A DNA stretch of 59,837 nucleotides from Pontiellaceae bacterium (GTDB lineage Bacteria; Verrucomicrobiota; Kiritimatiellia; Kiritimatiellales; Pontiellaceae), in the NCBI GenBank assembly GCA_016937945.1, contig JAFGVP010000171.1, positions 1 to 59,837 of the forward strand, given 5' to 3'. A program made the translations under genes and the position numbers. Below, in pieces: positions 17,142 to 26,241 of this stretch; positions within the stretch are counted from its first letter, which is position 1; the number at the start of each line of letters is the position of its first letter. The notes below the pieces were generated by a model. It searched no databases. It was not told the origin of the DNA and was given only the letters and a program-made list of their open reading frames with translations.

Positions 17142-18812
17142 ATGTACTCAATTATGAAATACCTATCTTGTTATCGAATCATCCGGATTTCCGGGCTGAT
17201 CCTGCTGGCCGGAGTGGCATCGTCCTGCACCCGGATCGGAAATTTTGCTGAAAAGCGGGCGGATGAGGCGGCGTATCGGAATATTCGCGGAGCGCAGTCG
17301 GCCGGCATGGGGCAGGCTGATCCGTTTTCCGTTGATGAGGCGGAGGGCCGCCGCATCCGGGAGATGCTGGAGGCCAGTTCCTCTGCCGAGGCGCCGATGC
17401 TGCTGTCGCTCTCGGATACACTCGCGATTGCCTTGTCGAACAGTCGTTCGTATCAGGCGCGCAAAGAGAGCCTTTTCATTCAGGCGCTGACCCTTACCGA
17501 AACGCAGAAAAGCTATAACTGGGATACCGGCGATTCATTCCTTTATGCGGGAACGGAGTATTCGGATAACGGAGCGACGGCGGAAACCTTTGGAGATAAC
17601 GGGGTTGACGGAGGGCTCGGGCTTTCCGTTGGGCGAACGCTGGTGTCGGGAGCTCGGATGTCGCTGGGTGTGACGCATGAAATTGTCGAGCAGTTTACGA
17701 ATCCGGATACCGGAACGGACAGCAGCACGGCATCGTTTAATATCGTCCAGCCGCTGCTGAACGGTTTCGGTCCGCTGGTGAGTCGTGAACCGCTTAGGCT
17801 GGCGGAGCGTAACATGGTTTATGCGGTGCGGGATTTCCGCCGCTATCAGCAGGATTTTGTAATCGATATCACGTCACTTTATTATTCCACGCTGCGGAGC
17901 CGCGACCAGCTGCTTAATGCGCGCAAGAACTATGAAAGCACCATGCTCAGCCGGGAGCAGACGGAGTCCTACGCCAAGGCCGGACGCATTGCGGATTTCG
18001 AGGCGGCGCAGGCCCGTCAGAGCGAGCTGAATGCCGCCGACCGTTGGGCCACGGCGCAGGCGAGCTATGAGCAGGCGCTGGATGATTTTCGATATACGTT
18101 GGGACTTCCGATTGATTTGAATGTTGAGCCGGATCCGGACGAGTTGGTGTTGCTCTCGGCTCGAGGACTGGTGGCGTTGAATATCACGCTGGATGAAGCG
18201 GTCGACAGTGCGCTCACCAATCGGTTGGATCTGATTACCCAGCGGCAGCAGGTTGAGGATCAGGAACGGAATCTGAAGATTCAGCTCCGCAATTTTCTGC
18301 CGAGTCTCGATGTAAGCTACAGCGCGGATTATGATCTTGAAGCATCGTCCGGCGCAGGATTCGATCAGGATACTTCGGTCCGCCTGAATATTCCGTTTGA
18401 TTGGACGGAAAAGCGCAACGATTACCGTATTGCCCAGATTAACCTGAATCGGGAGCGTCGCGATCTTGAACAGTTTGAGTGGGACATCCGGCGCGATGTC
18501 CGGAGTCTGTGGCGTACGCTGGAGAACAACCGTTCGGTCTATAACAACCGGCTTATCAGTGTGGGACTGGCGGAGCGCCGGGCGGAAAATACAACGATGC
18601 TGTTGAAACAGGGCAAAGCGCAGACGCGTGACCTGCTCGAAGCGCAGGATGACCTGCTGGATGCCGAGAATGCGGCGACGTTGTCGCTGGTGGATTATAC
18701 GATCAATCGACTGCGCTTCTGGAATGCGATTGAACGATTTGAAATTGACCCAAAGGGAATGTGGTATGAACAAGAGGAACGAGACGTTGAAGAAGCTATT
18801 GAAGCACCGTAA
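17142..18812 (+). CDS. TolC-family outer membrane efflux lipoprotein
   Basis: A 556-residue outer-membrane channel subunit. The signal ends in a lipobox (LILLAGVASSC). Two OEP repeats follow, with the family's coiled-coil hairpins, for example LAIALSNSRSYQARKESLFI, and DEAVDSALTNRLDLITQRQQ. The beta-strand region between 150 and 260 is rich in Gly, Ser and Thr. An alternative start is ATG 17154; neither has a strong ribosome binding site. The next gene starts 46 bases inside its end, giving a four-gene operon that encodes a complete tripartite exporter. Confidence 0.9.
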   Translation: MYSIMKYLSCYRIIRISGLILLAGVASSCTRIGNFAEKRADEAAYRNIRGAQSAGMGQADPFSVDEAEGRRIREMLEASSSAEAPMLLSLSDTLAIALSNSRSYQARKESLFIQALTLTETQKSYNWDTGDSFLYAGTEYSDNGATAETFGDNGVDGGLGLSVGRTLVSGARMSLGVTHEIVEQFTNPDTGTDSSTASFNIVQPLLNGFGPLVSREPLRLAERNMVYAVRDFRRYQQDFVIDITSLYYSTLRSRDQLLNARKNYESTMLSREQTESYAKAGRIADFEAAQARQSELNAADRWATAQASYEQALDDFRYTLGLPIDLNVEPDPDELVLLSARGLVALNITLDEAVDSALTNRLDLITQRQQVEDQERNLKIQLRNFLPSLDVSYSADYDLEASSGAGFDQDTSVRLNIPFDWTEKRNDYRIAQINLNRERRDLEQFEWDIRRDVRSLWRTLENNRSVYNNRLISVGLAERRAENTTMLLKQGKAQTRDLLEAQDDLLDAENAATLSLVDYTINRLRFWNAIERFEIDPKGMWYEQEERDVEEAIEAP

Positions 18813-20316
18813 TAGCCGCATTGCGATCGGGGTTGTTGCGGTGATTGCTCTTTGGGGGGTATTTGCTCCGAAAAAGGAAAGCGATGCCGTTACCGAAGAC
18901 GCGCCCCGGGCTGCGGTCCGGCGCGGGGATCTGGTGGTCAGTATTCTTCAGTCCGGCGAGCTGCAGGCCAAAAACAGCCGAGAGATCAGCAACGAAGCGA
19001 GCCATAATGCCAAGATTGTTGAGATTGTAAACGACGGTGCCTTCGTGACCAATGGCCAGCTGCTGGTTGAGCTGGAATCTTCCGAGCTGGAAGATCGGTA
19101 TTTGCAGCAGAAGTCGTCGGTGGCCAGTGCGGAGGCCGACCTGCTGCATACCCAGGAGGCGTTGGCCATTGATCGATTAAAGCATGGAACCGATCAGGAG
19201 AGTGCCAAGCTGAAAGTAGAGCTGGCGGAGCTTGATCTTAAAAAATACAAAGAAGCCGAATATCCCCAGATGGTGCTGAAGGCGCAGTCGGATATCACCT
19301 TGGCGGAACAGGAACTCAAGACGGCGCGCGGTGAACTGGAAGGAACGCAGGAGTTGTTTGACAAGGATTTTGCCAGCCGGCTGGAGCTGGAATCCGCGCA
19401 GCTGAAAGTGGATCGTCAGGAAATTGAGGTGCGGAACAAGACCAAGGATCTGGAAATCCTGAAAGAGTACACCTATTTGAAAACGCTCAAGGAGTTGGAA
19501 AATAATGTAAGGATTGCCCATTCCGATCTGGAGCGGTTGGAGAAGAGTTTTGAGGCGGAAGTCACCCGCAGTGAAGCCAATATCGAAGCCAAGAAAACAT
19601 CGCTGGAAATTCAGCGAAACCAGCTCGAAAACCGCGAAAACGAGCTGGTGAATACCAAGGTGTATGCGGATTTTGACGGGCAGGTTTTCTATCCGGTTAC
19701 CGAGCGCTGGCGCCGTCAGCAACAGATTGAAAAGGGCGCTACGCTGGATTACCGCCAGCAGATTCTTTCTTTTCCTGATCTGAGTGCCTGGAATCTCAAA
19801 GTGGGGATTCCTGAAGCAATGATTGATAAGGTAACCGATGGTCAGGAAGCGGTGGCCACCGTGGATGCATTGCCCGGGCTGATTCTGCGGGGCCGCGTTT
19901 CCAAGGTGACTGCGGTGCCGGATAATCAGGGATGGTTCAGTACCGGCGTTAAAACGTATACGGTTATGATCGAGGTGACCTCCGGCGCAAATCCCAAGCT
20001 GAAGCCCGGCATGACGGTGAAGGTCGAGATTCTGACCGACGAGCTGAAGGATGTGCTGTATGTGCCGATTCAGTCGGTGGTGTCGAAGAATGATCAGCAC
20101 TATGTCTACGTGATCAAACGCGGCCGCAAGGAGCTTCGCGAAGTGGAGATCGGAAAATACAACAACCTCTACATGGAGGTTCGGGATGGTCTGGAAGAGG
20201 GTGAAGAGATCCTGCTTTATGCGGAGGTAGAAGCCGATAAAGACGCAATGCTGAGAAAGAGCCCTCTGGACCAGGAAGAGGAGAATGCTTCGGAAGGGAA
20301 GCAGGCTACGGAATGA
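18766..20316 (+). CDS. HlyD-family periplasmic adaptor of the ABC exporter
   Basis: A 516-residue membrane-fusion protein from ATG 18766, preceded by AAAGGGAA. One N-terminal membrane segment (RIAIGVVAVIALWGVF) is followed by a biotinyl-lipoyl half (VVSILQSGELQAKNSREI), an unusually long charged coiled coil from about residue 110 to 310, and a beta-barrel region with WNLKVGIPEAMIDKVTDGQ and PNPKLKPGMTVKVEI-like sequence. It bridges the inner-membrane ABC complex and the TolC-like channel. The coding start overlaps the tolC-like gene and the end overlaps the ATPase gene by 4 bases. Confidence 0.9.
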   Translation: MNKRNETLKKLLKHRNSRIAIGVVAVIALWGVFAPKKESDAVTEDAPRAAVRRGDLVVSILQSGELQAKNSREISNEASHNAKIVEIVNDGAFVTNGQLLVELESSELEDRYLQQKSSVASAEADLLHTQEALAIDRLKHGTDQESAKLKVELAELDLKKYKEAEYPQMVLKAQSDITLAEQELKTARGELEGTQELFDKDFASRLELESAQLKVDRQEIEVRNKTKDLEILKEYTYLKTLKELENNVRIAHSDLERLEKSFEAEVTRSEANIEAKKTSLEIQRNQLENRENELVNTKVYADFDGQVFYPVTERWRRQQQIEKGATLDYRQQILSFPDLSAWNLKVGIPEAMIDKVTDGQEAVATVDALPGLILRGRVSKVTAVPDNQGWFSTGVKTYTVMIEVTSGANPKLKPGMTVKVEILTDELKDVLYVPIQSVVSKNDQHYVYVIKRGRKELREVEIGKYNNLYMEVRDGLEEGEEILLYAEVEADKDAMLRKSPLDQEEENASEGKQATE

Positions 20317-21014
20317 GCAAGCCCATTGTTGAACTGAAAAAGGTGGTCAAGGAATACACGAACGGGCCGCTCCGGGTGACGGCGCTACGCGGCGTGGACC
20401 TGTGCATTAATCAGGGCGAATATGCCGTGATCATGGGAGCGTCCGGGTCCGGCAAATCCACCATGCTCAATCTTTTAGGCTGCCTTGATCATATCAGCTC
20501 CGGCGATTATCTGCTTGGAGGGCAAAGCGTCGCCAACCTGACGGATGATGAACTGTCTGAAATCCGTTCCCGCCGGATCGGATTTATTTTCCAATCCTAT
20601 AACCTGATTCAGCAGCTCAATGTGCTCGAAAATATTGAAGTGCCGCTTTTTTATCAGGGAGTCCATGAACACGAGGCTCGGGAAAAAGCGACCCAGCTGG
20701 CCGTTAAAATGGGGTTGGCCGATCGCCTGACGCACAAACCGATGGAACTTTCCGGCGGGCAGCAGCAGCGCGTGGCGATTGCCCGCTCCCTGATCTGCGA
20801 TCCCATTCTCATGCTGGCCGACGAGCCGACCGGCAATCTTGACACCCGGACCGGCGATGAAATCCTACAGTTGATCGATGAGTTGCATGCCGAGGGAAAG
20901 ACCATTGTCATGGTGACGCATGATGACGAAATTGCGCATCGTGCGCAGCGGATTATTCGCGTCAGCGACGGACAGATTGTCGCGAACGAGTGGACCGGAG
21001 GACCGGCATCATGA
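20313..21014 (+). CDS. ABC transporter ATPase, MacB/LolD type
   Basis: A 233-residue ATPase subunit with Walker A MGASGSGKSTMLNLL, Q-loop in FIFQSYNLIQQLNVLENIEV, signature LSGGQQQRVAIARSLI, Walker B ILMLADEPTGNLD and the switch histidine in VMVTHDDEIAHRAQ. All catalytic elements are intact. It pairs with the MacB-like permease gene that follows with an ATGA overlap. Together with the HlyD-like and TolC-like proteins it probably powers export of a drug, peptide or lipid; the substrate is unknown. Confidence 0.95.
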   Translation: MSKPIVELKKVVKEYTNGPLRVTALRGVDLCINQGEYAVIMGASGSGKSTMLNLLGCLDHISSGDYLLGGQSVANLTDDELSEIRSRRIGFIFQSYNLIQQLNVLENIEVPLFYQGVHEHEAREKATQLAVKMGLADRLTHKPMELSGGQQQRVAIARSLICDPILMLADEPTGNLDTRTGDEILQLIDELHAEGKTIVMVTHDDEIAHRAQRIIRVSDGQIVANEWTGGPAS

Positions 21015-22294
21015 GTTCCATGCGAATCGAGCGGATGGTGCGACTGGCCGTTAAGAATCTCAGTCAGTACAAACTGCGCGCCGCATTAACCATGTTGGGT
21101 ATTATTTTTGGCGTGTGTTCGGTGGTCGCCATGTTGAGCGTGGGCGAAGGAGCGAATCAGGAGATTCAGGAAAAAATTCAGCGCATGGGAAGCCGCAATA
21201 TTATTCTGGAGAGCGTGAAGCCCCCGCAGAATGAGAATGAAACCGAGACCACGCTGAACCGGATTGCCTCGTATGGATTGAAATACAGCGATGCTTTGCT
21301 GTGTGCCACGCACGTACCCAATCTGGAATCCATCACTCAGATGAAGGTGCTCCGCTTTAATGTGCAGTTTGAATCGCGCATGCTGCAGACCGATGTCATT
21401 GCCACGACGCCCGGATATTTTCATGTGCAGCGCTTTCGGCTTCTTCGCGGGCGTTTTCTGAGCAGCTCCGACGGGGAATTCGGCCTGCCGGTCTGTGTGA
21501 TCGGATCGCGACTGGCACGAACGCTTTTTGCCGGAAATGATCCGATCGGTCGGAATCTCAGCATGGATGGTGATGCTTACACGGTTGTCGGAATTGTCGG
21601 GGACATTTCACAGACGGAGATCGCCGCTCAAAACGAGCTGTGGCTGGAGGGGGAAAATCAGGACGTCTACATTCCGCTTCGGACCTATCAGCAGCAGCGG
21701 GGCGACCTGTTTGTCGAGCAGGTCGAGGGCGGTATGCGGGCCGAGCAGATTGAGCTTCATCGGATTATTCTGAGCATCGAAAATCAGGAGGGTGTTGTCC
21801 GGGCGGTTGATGCGCTGAGACAGATTCTGAAGAAAAATCATGAAAAAGAGGATTACGGCATCGTAGTGCCGTTGGAGCTGATCCGGCAGGCCCGCGAAAC
21901 GCGGCGTCTTTTCAATATCGTTCTGGGGTCCATTGCCGCAATTTCGCTCATCGTGGGCGGGATCGGCATCATGAACATCATGCTTGCGACGGTCAGTGAG
22001 CGTACCCGTGAAATCGGTATCCGACGCGCGCTTGGAGCCCGGCGGCGAGATATTGTGCTTCAGTTTCTCATGGAGACGCTCATTCTTTCCATCTCGGGCG
22101 GGGTAATCGGTTTGGTGTTCGGCTATATTATTCCGATGATGATCACGTACTTTACTCATGTAAAAACGGCCCGCACTTTTTCTGCTTTTGCCGTGGCGTT
22201 CACGGTTTCCGTTTCGGTTTCCGTGATTTTCGGGATCTATCCGGCGCGTCGAGCGGCCATGATGGATCCGATCGAAGCGTTGCGGCATGAATAA
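21011..22294 (+). CDS. MacB-like ABC transporter permease
   Basis: A 427-residue type VII ABC permease, start ATG 21011 overlapping the ATPase stop. It has one N-terminal membrane helix (KLRAALTMLGIIFGVCSVVA), a large periplasmic MacB_PCD domain (about residues 50-270) and three C-terminal FtsX-type helices, with the family motif LIVGGIGIMNIMLATVSERT and REIGIRRALGARRRDIVLQF. It lacks the fused ATPase of true MacB, which is encoded separately. Probably a mechanotransmitting exporter with the upstream adaptor and channel. Confidence 0.93.
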   Translation: MSSMRIERMVRLAVKNLSQYKLRAALTMLGIIFGVCSVVAMLSVGEGANQEIQEKIQRMGSRNIILESVKPPQNENETETTLNRIASYGLKYSDALLCATHVPNLESITQMKVLRFNVQFESRMLQTDVIATTPGYFHVQRFRLLRGRFLSSSDGEFGLPVCVIGSRLARTLFAGNDPIGRNLSMDGDAYTVVGIVGDISQTEIAAQNELWLEGENQDVYIPLRTYQQQRGDLFVEQVEGGMRAEQIELHRIILSIENQEGVVRAVDALRQILKKNHEKEDYGIVVPLELIRQARETRRLFNIVLGSIAAISLIVGGIGIMNIMLATVSERTREIGIRRALGARRRDIVLQFLMETLILSISGGVIGLVFGYIIPMMITYFTHVKTARTFSAFAVAFTVSVSVSVIFGIYPARRAAMMDPIEALRHE

Positions 22295-22332
22295 GGATTG
22301 CTCCCGGTTTCGATTCCTTTAGTCTGACCTGC

Positions 22333-23244
22333 ATGTTGACACTTGGAGATATTGGAGAACATGAAGCCATTTGCCGGCTGGTAAAGACGCTGGGCAATCA
22401 TGCGGAGCTGGTGGTGCCGGCCGGAGATGACTGTGCGGTTGTGCGTCTGTCCGGCGGCCTTTTCGATCAGGTATTCACCACGGATCCTGTAATTGAACAT
22501 GTTCACTTTCTTCCCGGGCATGAGCCGCGGCGAATCGGAAACAAGGCTGTTGGGCGTGTTTTGAGCGATATTGCGGCCATGGGGGCGCAGCCGCAATGGC
22601 TGTTGGTGAATGTTGTGGCTCCGAAGAGTGTCTCTATTGAGCGGCTTGAGGCGATTTATGAGGGCATGCAATCGTTGGCCGGCCGGTTTGGTGCGACGAT
22701 CATCGGTGGCGATCTGGCTGAGGGGCCCGTATTGGAGCTGCATGTGTTTGGCACCGGCATCCTGCCGGCGGGAAGTGCGTTGCTGCGGTCCGGCGCCCGT
22801 CTCGACGATGTCTTGCTGGTAACCGGACGACTGGGCGGAAGCATAGAAGGCCATCATCTCGATTTTATCCCGCGCGTGGAGCAGGGGATGTTTCTGCGCG
22901 AATCCGGACTGGTGCATGCCATGATGGATATCAGTGACGGGCTGGCGACGGATCTGCGGCATATTCTGGCTCAGAGTTCGGTGGGCGCGGTGGTGGAGGC
23001 TTCGTCCATTCCTGCAACGGGGTCATTAGAGCAGGCCCTGTATGACGGGGAGGATTTTGAATTGCTGGTGGCTGTGGCCGAAGCAGATGTGCAAGCGCTG
23101 TTGAACGCGTGGAATGCACGTTTCGATGTGTTGCTAACTGCTATCGGTCGGGTGACGGCGCATTCCGGAGAGCTTTGTCTGAAGCGAGAGAATCATGTTT
23201 TCGAGCTTCTGGAGAAAAAGGCTTTTGAACATTTTTCGGGATGA
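22333..23244 (+). CDS. thiL: Thiamine-monophosphate kinase
   Basis: A 303-residue AIR-synthase-fold kinase that phosphorylates thiamine monophosphate to the pyrophosphate cofactor. The ATP/Mg site reads VVPAGDDCAVV; further marks are VGRVLSDIAAMGAQPQWLLV, GATIIGGDLAEGP, AMMDISDGLATDLRHIL and LYDGEDFELLVAV. It lies 38 bases after the exporter operon. No other thiamine gene is in the window. Ends near a 119-base gap before the membrane glycosyltransferase gene. Confidence 0.93.
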   Translation: MLTLGDIGEHEAICRLVKTLGNHAELVVPAGDDCAVVRLSGGLFDQVFTTDPVIEHVHFLPGHEPRRIGNKAVGRVLSDIAAMGAQPQWLLVNVVAPKSVSIERLEAIYEGMQSLAGRFGATIIGGDLAEGPVLELHVFGTGILPAGSALLRSGARLDDVLLVTGRLGGSIEGHHLDFIPRVEQGMFLRESGLVHAMMDISDGLATDLRHILAQSSVGAVVEASSIPATGSLEQALYDGEDFELLVAVAEADVQALLNAWNARFDVLLTAIGRVTAHSGELCLKRENHVFELLEKKAFEHFSG

Positions 23245-23363
23245 TGAAAACATCTGTAAACGGGCGGCTTTTCCCATGGGTGTACACTTGTCTTTCTTTT
23301 GTCTTCATGAATAATAGGCCGTTCATTTTTTGCAATCGCTAATGAGTTAGCTGGGGAGATATA

Positions 23364-25136
23364 ATGGCCGACAATAGATCGTTCGAATCTACGCTTCACG
23401 ACATCGTATACAGTATCGATACGGGTACCGGTCTTAAGATCATTCGGGTCAGCCTGTATGTGCTGGTTTTGCTCGTGATTATGATGATCTACACCGCCAC
23501 ACAGTTTCGTGGGCTGAAAACCGAGGAGTCGATGGATTTTGCGCAGCTGGGGCGCAATTATTCCTTTCAGAACGGTTTGGTCACCAAATATGTGCGGCCG
23601 CTAACCATGTGGAAGATGGCTTCACGCAGTGAGCGCGAAGACCCGCAAATCGGGCTTCATCCGGATCTTTTTCATCCGCCGGGCTATCCCATTGTGCTAT
23701 CCGCCGGATTTCATCTGTTTGATCTGGTCGGCATTGATCCGTTTGAGGTCGATGACAGCGGGCGGGGTGTTGCCATGCATGCCGAGCAGTGGGTGGTTAT
23801 CGCATTTAACAACCTCTTTGCGATATTAACGGGCTGGCTGGTATTCCTGCTTGGTAAGCGAATTTTTACCCGGGAAATCGGGTTTGTCGGCATGACCATC
23901 TATTATCTGAGCGATCTGGTTTGGCGCGACTCCATTTCCGGTCTGAACATTACCATGGCCGGCTTCTTCGTGATGGCTGCATTCTATGCCATGGCCGTCG
24001 CTATGCTCAATAAGCGAGACGGCGAGTCCCCGAAAAGCTGGATCGCGCCGTATATTCTTTCAATCCTGTTTGCGGTTGCTGCATTTTACACACGCTATAT
24101 TGCCCTTGCGATTGTGCCCGGTCTCTGCCTTTTTGCCTGGCTGATGGGCGGTCGGTTCCGCGGCGGCCTGCGTTTTGTTGCTATTTTCATCGTGCTCTAC
24201 GGCATCATGGTCTCGCCATGGCTGGTGCGAAATTACAAAGTTTCCGGAAATCCCGTGGCGATGGTCGGGTACTCTGCTCTGGTTGATACGGACAATTTCC
24301 CCGGCGATTCCCTGATGCGGGGAAAAGATCCGGGCATCGGTATTTCTGAAGGCATGTCGATGGTTGCCGACAAGTGGAATGTCAACTACACTAAGAATCA
24401 TCCGACCGCTATTACCGGAATGGGGGGCGGTGCCCTGATGGCGCTTTTCCTGGTAACGTTCTTCTATCATTTCATTCGTCCCCAGGTGAACTATCTGCGC
24501 TGGGGGGTCGGCGTGTCGCTCGGAGTCATGGCGATTCTGGCAGGCTTTTTTTCCGAGTCCTCCATCAGTATGCTGCATACGTTCTGGCCGTTCGTGGTTC
24601 TTTATGCGATAGCCTTTTTCTACATCCTGATTGATCGTCTGGATTTGGGTGTGCGGCTTTATAATCTCGGGCTGAAGCTGTTGCTGGTACTGATTGCGGC
24701 CCTGCCTTTTCTGCTTACACTGATGCCTCCCCATGAAAAGCCGCCGTATCCGCCGTACTATGTGCCGGCCATTTCCAAGGTCACTTCATTGCTTAGTCCC
24801 CGGGAAGTCATGTGTTCCGACATGCCATGGGCAACGGCCTGGTATGGTGACCGTATCACCATTCAAATGCCCCGGACGCTGGACGATTTTTATGAAATCA
24901 ATGACTACAACCAGTATATCAGTGGGCTGTATATTACGACCATCACCAAGAATAAGCCCTTTGTCCGGGAGCTTCTTGATGGTCCTGAAAAGAGCTGGCT
25001 GCCGGTTATGAGTGGTCGGACTCCTGCCGATTTCCCGCTGAAAGAGGCGATTTCCCTGCTTCGTCAGGATCAGATATTCTTCAGCGACCGCAATCGTTGG
25101 GGCGGCGACTCCGGCACGGGCGAATCTGCTCACTAA
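23364..25136 (+). CDS. Polytopic membrane glycosyltransferase, ArnT/PMT-like
   Basis: A 590-residue integral membrane protein with about ten hydrophobic segments and a periplasmic C-terminal part. The first large loop holds the acidic residues and the HPDLFHPPGYPIVLSAGFHL segment typical of GT-C enzymes (dolichyl-phosphate-mannose or undecaprenyl-phosphate-sugar transferases, glycosyltransferase family 39/83 group). GCCTGCC-type helices such as YVLVLLVIMMIYTATQFRGL begin the protein. It would transfer a lipid-linked sugar to an envelope acceptor; donor and acceptor are unknown. It is followed by fmt with 11 bases between. Confidence 0.7.
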   Translation: MADNRSFESTLHDIVYSIDTGTGLKIIRVSLYVLVLLVIMMIYTATQFRGLKTEESMDFAQLGRNYSFQNGLVTKYVRPLTMWKMASRSEREDPQIGLHPDLFHPPGYPIVLSAGFHLFDLVGIDPFEVDDSGRGVAMHAEQWVVIAFNNLFAILTGWLVFLLGKRIFTREIGFVGMTIYYLSDLVWRDSISGLNITMAGFFVMAAFYAMAVAMLNKRDGESPKSWIAPYILSILFAVAAFYTRYIALAIVPGLCLFAWLMGGRFRGGLRFVAIFIVLYGIMVSPWLVRNYKVSGNPVAMVGYSALVDTDNFPGDSLMRGKDPGIGISEGMSMVADKWNVNYTKNHPTAITGMGGGALMALFLVTFFYHFIRPQVNYLRWGVGVSLGVMAILAGFFSESSISMLHTFWPFVVLYAIAFFYILIDRLDLGVRLYNLGLKLLLVLIAALPFLLTLMPPHEKPPYPPYYVPAISKVTSLLSPREVMCSDMPWATAWYGDRITIQMPRTLDDFYEINDYNQYISGLYITTITKNKPFVRELLDGPEKSWLPVMSGRTPADFPLKEAISLLRQDQIFFSDRNRWGGDSGTGESAH

Positions 25137-25147
25137 GGAGAGACGTC

Positions 25148-26080
25148 ATGCGTATTGTTTTCATGGGATCCGCAGCTTTGGCGGTTCCTTCGCTGAAGGC
25201 ATTGCTTGAATCGGATTGTGATGAGATTGTCGGTGTGGTTTCTCAGCCGGATCGTCCTGCCGGACGGAAGCGTCAGTTGACTCCCTGTCCGCTTAAAGCG
25301 TTTGCCGAAACCCGCGATCTACTACATATTCTCACGCCGGAGCGGATCGGGGATGCTGACGCGGTGGCGGAGCTGGCCTCCCTCAGGCCGGATCTGTTTG
25401 TTGTGGTAGCCTATGGTCAGTATATTCCGTCACGCGTCATAGAGCTGGCTCCAAACCAGGCCATTAATGTGCACCCTTCGCTCCTTCCTAAATACCGTGG
25501 TTCGGCACCGATTCAGTGGGCGCTGCTTAATGGAGATACTGAAACCGGTGTAAGCATTATATATCTGGCCCGAAAAATGGACGCCGGTGATATCCTGCGG
25601 CAGGAAGTTTATCCGATTGGGCCGGAAGATACCTCGGCCACGCTTCATGACCGGATGGCCGAGCGAGGGGCCGAACTTCTGGTGAAAGCGATCGATGATA
25701 TCCGCTCCGGAACCGTTTCCCGGACGGTTCAGGATGACGCCGAAGTGGTCGAGGTTCGGAAGTTTACCAAGGATGATGGATATATCGACTGGAGTCTTCC
25801 TTCGGCCATTATTCATAATCGGATTCGTGCTTTCGACCCATGGCCCGGCAGTCAGTGCAGGCTTCCCGGCGGAGAGCCGCTCAAGGTTTGGAACGCATCC
25901 CCCGAGCAGGGAAAGGGTTCGCCCGGAGAACTTCTTGACGATAAGCTGCTGGTGGCCTGCGGGCAAGGAGCGCTTCGGCTAAAGGAGATTCAGCCGGGCG
26001 GCAAGGGGCGTATGGATGCCGCCGCTTTTCTTAATGGCCGTCCAATGCCGGCCGGTGAGCGGCTTTTGAATGGCGGGTGA
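25148..26080 (+). CDS. fmt: Methionyl-tRNA formyltransferase
   Basis: A 310-residue enzyme that formylates initiator Met-tRNA using 10-formyl-THF. Start ATG 25148 follows a good site (AAGGAGAGACGTC); an upstream in-frame start overlaps the previous gene and is not favoured. The catalytic Asn-His motif is in INVHPSLLPKYRGSAPIQWA and the Asp in TGVSIIYLARKMDAGDILRQ. The substrate-binding loop SQPDRPAGRKRQLTPCPLK is also typical. The C-terminal OB-fold domain begins near residue 205. Def (peptide deformylase), its usual neighbour, is not in the window. Confidence 0.95.
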   Translation: MRIVFMGSAALAVPSLKALLESDCDEIVGVVSQPDRPAGRKRQLTPCPLKAFAETRDLLHILTPERIGDADAVAELASLRPDLFVVVAYGQYIPSRVIELAPNQAINVHPSLLPKYRGSAPIQWALLNGDTETGVSIIYLARKMDAGDILRQEVYPIGPEDTSATLHDRMAERGAELLVKAIDDIRSGTVSRTVQDDAEVVEVRKFTKDDGYIDWSLPSAIIHNRIRAFDPWPGSQCRLPGGEPLKVWNASPEQGKGSPGELLDDKLLVACGQGALRLKEIQPGGKGRMDAAAFLNGRPMPAGERLLNGG

Positions 26081-26241
26081 TCGCTCGCGTCCGCAGATTT
26101 CAGCTGACTTTTCGGTGATTCCGTTGTATCATCAACTCCGATACGGCACGGTTATATATCCGCTTTAAATAGCGTGATTTTCTGGTGGATGTCCGGCTAG
26201 TATTTTTTACTATTATTGGCATCATATTCGAGAGGTTCTGA

